Assembly (NCBI GenBank): GCA_023435305.1
Contig: JAEYRV010000023.1
Coordinates: 1 to 19,682 of the forward strand
Length of the DNA: 19,682 bases
Reading direction: 5' to 3'
From: Bacillota bacterium
GTDB lineage: Bacteria > Bacillota > Clostridia > Acetivibrionales > DTU013
Part shown: positions 8,883-15,507 of the stretch, in pieces
How positions within the stretch are numbered: position 1 is the stretch's first letter
Layout: each line of letters starts with the position of its first letter
The notes under the pieces: generated by a model
The model's input: the letters and a program-made list of their open reading frames with translations, nothing else
Told to the model about the DNA's origin: nothing
Database searches by the model: none
Made by a program: the position numbers and the translations under genes

Positions 8883-10373
8883 CTATTGCTTCTGCAACGC
8901 GTACAGTTCGTCTATACTCATACCGAAAAGCTCCTGTATGTTCGCTTTGAAAATGTCCATCGGCACATTCATAAAATCATTACCTAAGGCTTCGGTAAGC
9001 GCTGGGCGTAATGGATCAATATCGTTCGGGTTATACTCATATCTATCCTCGACAGGATAGTAGTTGAATGCTACCTTAGCGCCGTCTTTTTCCATGGAGA
9101 TGATATACATGCTTGTATCCTCAAAATATAGAATCTCCGTCCGGTATCCCTTTACATTGGGTTCAACAAACGATATGCTCCAGTCAAGCGCATGCCCGTC
9201 CTCGACATCCTTATCCCATTCCAGTTTGTGTATATGAAGCTCTATGCCGTATCCTTCGTAATAATAAGTTCCCTTGTAATCGAGAAATTCGAATCCGAGT
9301 TTTTCATACGGGGATGCCAGCACTATATTTTCATCAAACGGCATACTGTATAGAGTACTAATAGCAATTCCAAGCGCCTCATGAATTGTATTGTCAAAGA
9401 AGGCAACGGGGGTAAGCAATATGTCCTCACCATCCGAATCACCAAACGCCTCCTGCACGATCGGCTCCATGACGGCGCGCTCACAACCAAAGCTACTTTC
9501 CGCAACATCATAGACATAGGTGTAGTTTTCTTCCGTGTTTACATTAAACATCCATACGACATAGGCGTTGTGTACGGGATAGAAGCCGACTGCATTCTTA
9601 TAGCCGCTCACCGCTCCCGTAACAACGCGAATGCAATTTTGCCAATCCGGCTGCGGCGGATCGCCCCATTCGCTGTGATTCAGGCGTATGTCATATTCGC
9701 TCGTTTCGTACAACGCCAGCTTATCGCCATCGTTGAAGGTAAATCCGAGCTCTGCAAGCGTGGTCGGAGGGGGTAAAATTTCAAAATCCCTTCCTTCCAG
9801 ATATGCATATATGCCATCAAGCGGCGCATAGTCAGAGGCAGGGCAGTCCGCCAAGTACAAATACCTTATCCTTGTCAGCCCGGACAGCGGCGAAAGGTCA
9901 CTCACCCCCGTACCGGGAAGCGCAAGCACGGTCAGATTTGTCAACCCCGCAAGAGGTGCGATATTCGCAATCGGGTTGCCGCCCAGCGCCAGTACGGTGA
10001 GATTACTCAGCCCAGCCAGCGGCGATATGTCGGTTATCTCATGGAAAGAGAGGTCAAGTCTTTCGAGGTTTTTGAAGTATTCCAGACCGCCGATCTCCCG
10101 TACCGGCACAGCATCGGGAAGAAGCCGCTGCCATTCATAAGAAAGGTTCAGCACAGTCACAGCCTCAGCATCGGCAAGCGTAATGTCACCGTCTGGCTTG
10201 CACATCGCGGCGCGCACCATTGCCTCCAGCGTTGGGTCGGTAAATCCAACTGTCCGCGTCGGCTGTTGTGTAGTGGGCGATTGCGTATCCTCCGGTTCGG
10301 ACACCGGCGACGAACAAGCCGCCAGAGCGCAAAGCATTGCCATGACTAACAGGATGATAAAAAGCTTTTTCAT
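8883..10373 (-). CDS. Internalin-like leucine-rich-repeat lipoprotein with duplicated C-terminal domain
   Basis: A 496-residue exported lipoprotein. The signal peptide is KKLFIILLVMAML, with lipobox LAAC and the lipidated Cys at residue 20. A Ser/Thr/Pro/Gln linker runs to about 42. An LRR domain follows at about 45-195, with 22-residue internalin-type repeats around 94-180 (L-x-x-L-x-L, then D/A-I-x-PLAGLTNL). The remaining 300 residues contain two similar copies of about 145 residues. Each starts with LGF-F, has a YDI/YGIEL strand with an EW motif, a W...I strand, a V-GY motif, and ends with I-E-x-G-(I/M)-x-x-LY. I recognise no named domain there. AAGGAG eight bases before the ATG fixes the start. 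It probably sits on the outer face of the membrane and binds protein or glycan. Its stop abuts a truncated Nudix gene, so it arrived by insertion or recombination. Confidence 0.85.
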   Translation of the reverse strand: MKKLFIILLVMAMLCALAACSSPVSEPEDTQSPTTQQPTRTVGFTDPTLEAMVRAAMCKPDGDITLADAEAVTVLNLSYEWQRLLPDAVPVREIGGLEYFKNLERLDLSFHEITDISPLAGLSNLTVLALGGNPIANIAPLAGLTNLTVLALPGTGVSDLSPLSGLTRIRYLYLADCPASDYAPLDGIYAYLEGRDFEILPPPTTLAELGFTFNDGDKLALYETSEYDIRLNHSEWGDPPQPDWQNCIRVVTGAVSGYKNAVGFYPVHNAYVVWMFNVNTEENYTYVYDVAESSFGCERAVMEPIVQEAFGDSDGEDILLTPVAFFDNTIHEALGIAISTLYSMPFDENIVLASPYEKLGFEFLDYKGTYYYEGYGIELHIHKLEWDKDVEDGHALDWSISFVEPNVKGYRTEILYFEDTSMYIISMEKDGAKVAFNYYPVEDRYEYNPNDIDPLRPALTEALGNDFMNVPMDIFKANIQELFGMSIDELYALQKQ

Positions 10374-10413
10374 ACTCTTTCTCCTTTGGGTCAGATTTTG
10401 TTATCTCCACCCG

Positions 10414-10716
10414 TCAGCTTGGGTTGAAAGGCAGTTCAGTTTGATCCGTTAATGACGAAATTTCCTTCTGACGAAGCTCGATAAACCTTTCATTCGCCGC
10501 ATTCTTAACAGCCCCGGTGCGATCATATTCGTGATGGATTGCAATACTGGCAACCACCTGTATATCAGTCAACTTTCTAATCGCTATCGCTCGCGCGTAG
10601 CCCCATATATCGCTCTTTGCGATTTCTTCCAGCATTTTCTGATCAATTATCTTACGAACGGCATCTTCCGCTTCTTCGTATTATCACTTCGCCACACCGG
10701 TTTGAACAACCCCATT
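10414..10716 (-). pseudogene. Short HEAT-like repeat protein, frameshifted
   Basis: GGAGGTG five bases before an ATG at 10716 starts MGLFKPVWRSDNTKK, which then runs to a stop after 22 codons. One base off, the frame continues AEDAVRKIIDQKMLEEIA through to a stop at 10414. Restoring one G in AAGAAGCGG would rejoin them as ...TKKAEDAVRK.... The intact product would be about 100 residues with alpha-helical HEAT-like units (EIAKSDIWGYARAIAIRKL, then VASIAIHHE...AVKNAANERF), the kind found in small cytoplasmic MGLF-starting proteins of Clostridia. It may be a real pseudogene or a sequence error. It lies between the LRR lipoprotein and an unknown 81-residue gene. Function unknown; HEAT units usually bind proteins. 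Confidence 0.65.
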
Positions 10717-10789
10717 TTGACACCTCCGATTTCGTAAACTTTGCTGTACTGTTTACACGCAGAACACCCACACTTATATACCGACCAGC

Positions 10790-11035
10790 TTACACTTCAT
10801 CAATCCAGTATGTGATGGATATTGTATTAAGCTCGGTATTGCTCATTTTCATCCGTTCATTTTGCAGCATCTCTTTTGCTTTTTCTTCCGCCTCGGTGTA
10901 GGTGCCTGAAAAAAGCAGTTTTGTTTGCAGATAGCTGTAATAGTCCGAGTCGTCCGAGATATGGTCGGGCGCATCGCACGCGCTTCCTATCGTGATACTA
11001 TACGTCTTGCGCTGTTCCGTTGTTTTAGCTGTCAT
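10790..11035 (-). CDS. Hypothetical 81-residue protein
   Basis: A small acidic, soluble protein with a perfect GGAGG seven bases before its ATG. The N-terminal segment is strand-like (KTYSITIGSA), an acidic DAPDHISDDSDYYS stretch follows, then an amphipathic helix (YTEAEEKAKEMLQNERMKMS) and a closing strand (NTISITYWID). No family is recognised. It sits 17 bases after the small LRR protein gene and is probably co-transcribed with it. It could be an adaptor or immunity-type protein in the surrounding cassette; nothing in it suggests catalysis. Confidence 0.6.
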   Translation of the reverse strand: MTAKTTEQRKTYSITIGSACDAPDHISDDSDYYSYLQTKLLFSGTYTEAEEKAKEMLQNERMKMSNTELNTISITYWIDEV

Positions 11036-11052
11036 TTGCCTTTCCTCCTAAA

Positions 11053-11511
11053 TCACCATCCGTGTGTATATGTGCTTGCCGAGCCGAATACAATCTTTAC
11101 GTTCGGGCAGTTAGAAAACGGTTCGTTTCCGATGTTTGGGCGCACAAATTGATAGCTGATGTATACCCTCTCCAAAAGCGGGCAGTTGCAAAATGCGCCG
11201 TCCTCAACAACGATGCCGCCGGAGAAGGAACGAATCTTGATTGTCTTCAGATTTGCACAACTATCAAAAGCCTCGGTGTGTATCGTCACCGTTTCACGCT
11301 CTTTACAGCAGTACAACAGATTCTCAAGCCTTTGGCAGCCGCTGAAGCAGCCCTTGAGGAAGTGCGGTAGGTAATCCAAAGTAAGTCCGCGATACTCTTC
11401 GTCAGAATAACGTACCGGCGCTCTTTTGTTTCCCGTAGCGATAAAGCCGTGTTTTAGATGTCGATCTATATCAATTTTATCATGCCTCGGCTTCTTTGAA
11501 AACAATCCCAT
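11053..11511 (-). CDS. Small BspA-like leucine-rich-repeat protein
   Basis: A 152-residue protein without signal peptide or membrane helix. After the N-terminal MGLFSKKP and a polar stretch it has BspA/LRR_5-type repeats: FSGCQRLENL, then AFDSCANLKTIKI, AFCNCPLLERVYI and FSNCPNVKIV, each starting with F-x-x-C and ending in a beta strand. That is about four units, far shorter than surface BspA proteins, and it looks cytoplasmic. GAGGAGG six bases before the ATG fixes the start. It lies 19 bases after the end of the restriction-like remnant and 17 before an unknown gene. It probably mediates a protein contact; the partner is unknown. Confidence 0.72.
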   Translation of the reverse strand: MGLFSKKPRHDKIDIDRHLKHGFIATGNKRAPVRYSDEEYRGLTLDYLPHFLKGCFSGCQRLENLLYCCKERETVTIHTEAFDSCANLKTIKIRSFSGGIVVEDGAFCNCPLLERVYISYQFVRPNIGNEPFSNCPNVKIVFGSASTYTHGW

Positions 11512-11530
11512 GATAACCTCCTCGCATTAC

Positions 11531-12504
11531 TCAGATAAAGAACCCATCGGTATCAAAAGTATGGGTGAGCTCATCGTCGTTCATCGCGTGTTTAACCTTG
11601 TCGCGGATGGCGCTCCTTGACATATCCAGCCGCTTGAAACGATTACGCCCAGCTGAGTCTTTGTCCATGTGGATTAGCTGAATACGGCCTATGCCGGGAT
11701 TCCGGCGGGCATACTCTGCGAAGCCCTTTGCTTTACCAAGACTGTCCGTGCGCGTCTGGTCGTGCGGCTCCAGAATATCGATTATGCATCCACTCTCTGC
11801 GTCTTTGCGGACAATGATGAAATCCGGGTAGGTCGGCTTCGTTATATCGCCTTGCTCATACGGAATACAGAGCGACCATGATTTTCTGGAAGGATTGCGA
11901 AGCCAGCAAACGAAGTCAGGCTGCGCCATTTCTTCGTCGAGCACACCTTCCTCCCAGTTGTTAAGGGCAATCTTCGCTTTACCTGTATCATCGGCAAACA
12001 GGTGGTTTGTGTATATGCGACCGCTCGTGCTGCGCTCACAGGTGATAGTTTCCGGTAGCATGAAAATGTGCTCACTGACAAGGTCGCCATCCTATACAAT
12101 ATCGTTATACTTTTTCTTGAAGCTGATGGGCAGGTTAATAGTACGACGACGGTATGTATCGTTCAAATCGTGAAAGCGGTCTTTTGCGTATGCGTTCAAA
12201 GCAGCGATGCAATCGCTGTCTGCGGCATAAAGGATGATGTCAATTTTGAAGCCGTTCGGATTATCCGCTTCTTGATACGCGCACCCATATTTATAGCCGA
12301 TACCCTCATTAACGAGCTTAATGTCGGCAAGCCTGAACTGCCTGTCCAAATCGGATTTCTCGCGGACAGTATTGCGGAGTGTTTCCCATATTGTATAGGT
12401 TCTGCCATCGCCGTGCTTCGTCAGGTTACTGCTCTTGCCGAGCTTCTGTGTGTTCAAGAAGTAGATGTTCCCGTCGTCAAGCATCTCCTGATCGAAGAGC
12501 GGCC
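11531..12504 (-). pseudogene. Remnant of type III restriction-like helicase/nuclease (Res)
   Basis: One frame of about 320 codons is interrupted by an in-frame TAG at 12092-12094. The N-terminal part (LFDQEMLDDGNIYFLNTQKL, then LTKHGDGRTYTIWET) matches the segment of Res-like superfamily-2 helicases just before the DEAH motif. It then jumps within about ten residues (near 12350) to DIKLVNEGIGYKYGCAYQEA, a region that belongs far beyond the helicase core. The C-terminal part has the nuclease-like segment PDFIIV...IIDILEPHD (about residues 77-100 of the last 176) and ends in DELTHTFDTDGFF. Walker A, the DEAH box and the later helicase motifs are gone. The family is usually about 850-1000 residues, so two thirds is deleted. 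The 5' end is cut where a plus-strand gene tail begins. No methyltransferase (Mod) is present. Dead as a restriction enzyme. Confidence 0.75.
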
Positions 12505-12582
12505 GAGGTCGTCGACCAGGCGGCGGAGAAAGAAAAAATAATTGTCCCCATGCCGCAAAAACCGACGGCTAACGGATTTTAG
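12505..12582 (+). pseudogene. C-terminal tail of an unidentified plus-strand gene
   Basis: A 25-codon in-frame stretch, EVVDQAAEKEKIIVPMPQKP and then TANGF, ends in TAG two bases before a strong terminator. Composition (GC-rich then A-rich, basic/acidic helix) and the terminator make it look like the true end of a gene whose upstream part was lost at the junction with the restriction remnant. I cannot name the parent; a plasmid or integrative-element gene is a guess. Confidence 0.4.
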
Positions 12583-12584
12583 TC

Positions 12585-12616
12585 AAAGCCCGATGGCCTT
12601 ACAGCCATCGGGCTTT
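12585..12616 (+). terminator. Strong intrinsic terminator
   Basis: AAAGCCCGATGGC (12585-12597) pairs perfectly with GCCATCGGGCTTT (12604-12616) across the six-base loop CTTACA. It begins two bases after the TAG of the plus-strand gene tail. The flanking A and T runs allow use from either side. Confidence 0.85.
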
Positions 12617-12631
12617 TGCTGTGGTCGAGGT

Positions 12632-12755
12632 GAGAGGACCTATCGTCAGTCGCTTCGCTCCTTCTGACGGCTAAAAACAGTCCACAGGACTGTTTTTCCC
12701 GCACTCGTCTCTCGCTATCGCTCGGCCTCGCGCTACGCCTGGTTCAAGTCCTCTC
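12632..12755. repeat. Nested inverted repeats flanking a hairpin
   Basis: GAGAGGAC (12632-12639) and GTCCTCTC (12748-12755) are exact inverted repeats 108 bases apart. Inside them CGTCAG (12644-12649) pairs with CTGACG (12664-12669) around a loop holding TCGCTTCGCTC, and a perfect hairpin follows at 12673-12697. The local GC content and arrangement differ from the flanks. Function unknown; possibly the end of a mobile element or a structured RNA. Confidence 0.5.
12673..12697. terminator. Symmetrical intrinsic terminator
   Basis: AAAAACAGTCC and GGACTGTTTTT form a perfect 11-bp stem with an ACA loop. With A5 on one side and T5 on the other it can stop transcripts from either direction. Confidence 0.8.
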
Positions 12756-12763
12756 TTTAAGCA

Positions 12764-12793
12764 AAAAAAGACATTCCGAAGAATGTCTTTTTT
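12764..12793. terminator. Symmetrical intrinsic terminator
   Basis: AAAAAAGACATTC (12764-12776) and GAATGTCTTTTTT (12781-12793) form a perfect 13-bp stem with a CGAA loop, bidirectional by composition. It is the third terminator-like hairpin within about 210 bases. Confidence 0.8.
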
Positions 12794-13031
12794 AATGGCA
12801 AATGACCAAACGATTGATACAATGCACCTGTTTTACAGCGAATGCACCCGCTTTCAGGCGCCGTTTTTTTAAGCTTACTGTCTGCGGCATAACGGACAAA
12901 AAGGACTAAAGGGACCAAATTGAATAAATCCACTAAAGCTGTACGTGCTGACCAGGAGAATGGTACAACCTTCAAGAGGCCAAATCTCTATATAAATATG
13001 ATCCAACTGACAGCTTTTTTGTCAGTTACTG
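12794..13031. other. Gene-free interval
   Basis: No reading frame here looks coding. Two copies of AATGCACC (12821-12828 and 12841-12848) lie 20 bases apart on the same strand. With the hairpin block before it, bases 12583-13031 hold no gene. It may be eroded DNA from an inserted element. Confidence 0.5.
13005..13027 (-). terminator. Weak hairpin after the FGE-like tail
   Basis: AACTGACA (13005-13012) pairs with TGTCAGTT (13020-13027) across a seven-base loop. It begins five bases past the stop of the minus-strand tail, a sensible place for a terminator. The T-run lies in the plus-strand loop rather than after the stem, so activity is uncertain. Confidence 0.4.
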
Positions 13032-13307
13032 TTACTTTACAATAATAGCGCACCTAAATCCCAAAGGATTTCCTGGCATCCCTGGAGTATTGCTAAATGT
13101 AAAGATTCCTACACCGGGATCATTAATAGTAGATCCACCTCTATGGAGAAACACAGCATTGCCAAACATGAAGCTGGACTCGTCGCCAAACCATGATTTT
13201 TTTCCGATGCCACTGGAGGTCTCGAACATCGCATCCCCTTTGAATGCTTTGTTCAAGTCATAATTAGCTTCATTCGTGTCGTCAGCTTTGTTGTACGCAT
13301 AGCCCCA
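13032..13307 (-). pseudogene. C-terminal fragment with formylglycine-enzyme/C-lectin-like fold
   Basis: An open frame without its own start reads WGYAYNKADDTNEANYDLNK, then GDAMFETSS, FLHRGGSTIND, VGIFTFSNTPG and finally GFRCAIIVK. The RGG(S)...G-F-F...G...GFRCA pattern is the end of the FGE-sulfatase (SUMF1) fold, used both by formylglycine-generating enzymes and by phage-type binding tips. Only about 90 residues remain of a domain that normally needs about 200 or more, so catalysis is excluded. It overlaps the end of the preceding lipoprotein gene in another frame. Removing one G from the GGGG run near 13302-13306 joins them as ...SKVGYAYNK.... It is therefore either the frameshifted tail of that lipoprotein or a different gene fused to it by deletion. 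Confidence 0.6.
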
Positions 13308-14079
13308 CTTTACTTGCAGTTTTATACCCTTCTACAATATTTATACTTTGGGTATAAGCAGCGACTTCGGCCTGTGCTTCCTCAAGATCCGCCGCGTTAC
13401 GTATCAGCTTTTGAGCCAACGCCATCTGTTCGACAGCTGTTTTTGTATCTATGCCCAGTTGTTTTGCAAGCTGACTATAACGCTTTCCACCACTAAGCGC
13501 ATCATACTGCTTCGTCAAATTTTCTGCCCAGGTTTGTGAATCCACCTTGGTCTCGGAGCTTGCCAGAAGAGTGACTGCGGAAACTGATTTGTCTGTCCAC
13601 GCAAGTGTCGATAACTTTACTTTTGTTTTTTCGGAAGCAGCAGTTTGCTTAGCAAGCGAAGGGTCCAAATAGGCGATAACCGTATCTGTAATTTCCACAG
13701 CACCAGAGGCTAGTGCATCTGCTGTTTCCCATGCCAGAACAACATCATCAATGCTTTTGGCAATTTCTTCATTGGATATCGCCTTCACGTCGATGGATAA
13801 AAATTCTTCTGTTTTAATTCTGGCAAAGATATACTGACGTAAGGCTAGTGCTGTCGCAGAACTCGCAATCTTAATTCCATCAGGTTCAGGCTGTCTCTCA
13901 ATGATGATCGGCTCGGAATTACTTGTACCATTGCTAATCTGTCCATTTTTATCTTTACCTGTCTTATCTGTACAAGCGCTTAGACTAAAAAGCATTATCC
14001 TGATCATAAAGAAACCTAAGAACCGCTGCCTGATTTTTCTTTGATTAGATTTTGCATTTACTTCTACACTTAAACTCAT
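13282..14079 (-). CDS. Lipoprotein of unknown function, probably truncated
   Basis: A 265-residue lipoprotein. The ATG at 14079 is chosen over one at 14097 because GGGGAGGG lies eight bases before it. A basic stretch (KSNQRKIRQR) and a short hydrophobic core lead to lipobox LSAC with Cys36. A polar linker follows, then a mostly alpha-helical body rich in Ala, Ser, Lys and Thr (IASSATALALRQYIFARIKT, then DDVVLAWETADALASGAVEI). Another helical part ends AAYTQSINIVEGYKTASKVG, after which LCVQQS and a stop look out of character. An out-of-frame FGE-like tail continues immediately, so the natural C-terminus has been lost or shifted. It lies 150 bases after the DUF3592-like gene and may have its own promoter in that gap. 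No enzyme motif is seen. Confidence 0.6.
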   Translation of the reverse strand: MSLSVEVNAKSNQRKIRQRFLGFFMIRIMLFSLSACTDKTGKDKNGQISNGTSNSEPIIIERQPEPDGIKIASSATALALRQYIFARIKTEEFLSIDVKAISNEEIAKSIDDVVLAWETADALASGAVEITDTVIAYLDPSLAKQTAASEKTKVKLSTLAWTDKSVSAVTLLASSETKVDSQTWAENLTKQYDALSGGKRYSQLAKQLGIDTKTAVEQMALAQKLIRNAADLEEAQAEVAAYTQSINIVEGYKTASKVGLCVQQS

Positions 14080-14157
14080 AATCGACACCCTCCCCATTAG
14101 GTTTTATATTTCCTGGCCCAAGACGTTACTTTATACTGTATGATCTAATTTTAGCTG

Positions 14158-14171
14158 ACCCTTTGAAGGGT
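14158..14171. promoter_or_regulatory. Palindrome upstream of lipoprotein gene, possible operator
   Basis: ACCCTT and AAGGGT surround a TG centre, and outside them CTGAC and GTCAG form a second, imperfectly spaced pair. It lies about 80 bases before the lipoprotein start in a 150-base gap, where a regulator could bind. No clear -35/-10 pair was settled on. Confidence 0.3.
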
Positions 14172-14229
14172 ATACACGTCAGATATTGATATAATCAGTA
14201 TGATATTCAACATCAAATTAGTGTCACAC

Positions 14230-14652
14230 TTATGATTCAATACTGTGTTTCCGAACCATCAAAAAAATTAAGACACCCCAAACCAAAATCAGTGTGAGAG
14301 GACCACCTCTCAGACCCGTGTCATTTTCCATTGCGTTAAAATAGGGAAAGTTAATGAAATATCTTATTCGGACAGTCGATGTGCCGTCTGCCTTCACATA
14401 AGCCCCATCGCTGATATTTCTGGCAAATCCGTCGATCTTTTTTCCGTTCAGTAAAGTAAAAGTATAACTGGTAATATAGGTATAACCGCCCGGCCTATCG
14501 TCCACGCGCTCACCGCCTTCTCTGCGGATATGCGTGATATATGCCGTAGTTTCTTCGCCAAAAGCACCCAGCGCAACACTCATAGATCCCCATAGGATAA
14601 ATGTCGCGCCCAGCAAGGAAATGAGAATTCGAGGCAAACGCTTTCTTTTCAT
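14230..14652 (-). CDS. DUF3592-like membrane protein, paralogue 1
   Basis: A 140-residue protein with a basic N-terminus, TM1 (about residues 8-32), an exported beta-rich core and TM2 (about 115-134). The core carries RREGGERVDDRPGGYTY, a strand pair with DGFARNISDG, then the signature ADGTSTVRIRYFINFPYFNA. This is the DUF3592-type pattern (small domain between two helices, VRY-(x)-P-x-x-N). It is closely similar along its length to the protein at 18766-19170, and more distantly to 15508-16083. Its ATG overlaps the TGA of the preceding gene (ATGA), so the two are translationally coupled. GGTGAG precedes it. Function unknown; the position suggests a membrane-complex subunit. Confidence 0.75.
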   Translation of the reverse strand: MKRKRLPRILISLLGATFILWGSMSVALGAFGEETTAYITHIRREGGERVDDRPGGYTYITSYTFTLLNGKKIDGFARNISDGAYVKADGTSTVRIRYFINFPYFNAMENDTGLRGGPLTLILVWGVLIFLMVRKHSIES

Positions 14653-15210
14653 TTACGGCTCACCGCATCTGTCCGACCTGTTCTCTGAAGGACAAAGTTC
14701 TCCACTAGCGCATAGTTGTCTTGCGTGCAAAACAGAGCGATCTGGTCCGTCCAACCGCCGCGCATTAGGATAGTGCGGCTTTGAGGTTTGTATTTTACCT
14801 TTGTAACGCGGCTCCACCGGATAAAAACCTCTTGTCGTGACTGTGCCAATAACCCCGCACCGGCGACTGTGGGCTTGCCGGTAAGTAAGCCCAGAATGAC
14901 TGTAAGCGAGTTGATTACTCGGTTTCTTTGCCTGTTTTGCTTTCGTCCGGCAGAGCACACCTTTGTTGTCCAGCACGAACTCCGCTTCATATTTACCCCG
15001 GTATACCACCATAATCAACAGCCATGTCAGTATAAACAGCGCGGCGATGAGCCCGAGTGCATACAGCGTATCTCGGCTTCCCTTTGAAATAAGTACAATA
15101 ATAAGAGAAACCAAACCGAAGGGGATTCCAATGGCAAGCCCAAGCTGTTTTAAAATAACCGTATTCTTAAATATGGATACGCTGATTTCCCAGTGGATCG
15201 CTTCTTGCAT
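14649..15210 (-). pseudogene. PH-like (YcxB/YdbS-type) membrane protein gene, frameshifted
   Basis: The gene starts at 15210 after GAGGAG and encodes an N-terminal region with two membrane helices (LGLAIGIPFGLVSLIIVLIS and YALGLIAALFILTWLLIMVV), then YEAEFVLDNKGVLCRTKAKQ. Around AAAGAAACC (near 14911) the sensible reading moves to another frame. There it continues RVINSLTVILGLLTGKP, VFIRWSRVTKVKYKPQSRTI, RGGWTDQIALFC and ALVENFVLQ, a beta-rich bacterial PH-like module. One base deleted from the A-run restores a protein of about 185 residues. The shifted frame is the genuine end because its TGA overlaps the next gene's ATG as ATGA. Products of this type sit in the membrane with a cytoplasmic PH-like domain. 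Decay or sequence error cannot be separated here. Confidence 0.68.
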
Positions 15211-15225
15211 CGCTCATCACACTCC

Positions 15226-15452
15226 TCAATCCAAAGTAAATTGAAATACAAACCGCCCGCAACAAAGAACAGGATGATTTTTAAGATAGGCAAACACATA
15301 AATAGGAGAGAAGACTGTGCAAGCCTCGGTTCGGATCGTTCCAGCGCTTCTTAATCTGGCAAGCGGATAAGGTCCTTGCTGCGCAGTACCGTCAACTCGA
15401 AGGCAATAATTGCAATGGCAGCAAGGCTCAGGCCTAGTTCCATGTATGTCAT
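15226..15452 (-). pseudogene. Small membrane protein gene broken by two frameshifts
   Basis: From an ATG at 15452 the frame reads MTYMELGLSLAAIAIIAFEL, then TVLRSKDLIRLPD and a TAA. A second frame continues KKRWNDPNRGLHSLLSYLCV, and a third gives LPILKIILFFVAGGLYFNLL. Together they look like one membrane protein of about 75-80 residues with two helices and a short basic loop. I see no good ribosome site. The natural end is uncertain; TGA at 15226 is one option. It sits between the zinc-ribbon DUF3592 gene and the PH-like gene. No family recognised. Confidence 0.5.
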
Positions 15453-15507
15453 AAAAAACCAAGTATTATTTTGATCTATGCCGGTTCTTAACCTTGCAAA
15501 CAGTGTC

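Noticed and set aside
12068..12541. 157-codon plus-strand frame
   Set aside because: It lies opposite the restriction remnant, whose minus-strand translation matches a known family; the frame ends in an Arg/Lys-rich artefact at the junction.
12757..12975. 72-codon minus-strand frame
   Set aside because: Its 3' end runs through a perfect terminator hairpin, it has no ribosome site, and the translation resembles no protein.
15226..15462. 78-codon minus-strand frame
   Set aside because: The hydrophobic, protein-like segments lie in the other two frames; this Cys/Arg-rich frame is open because the real gene is frameshifted.
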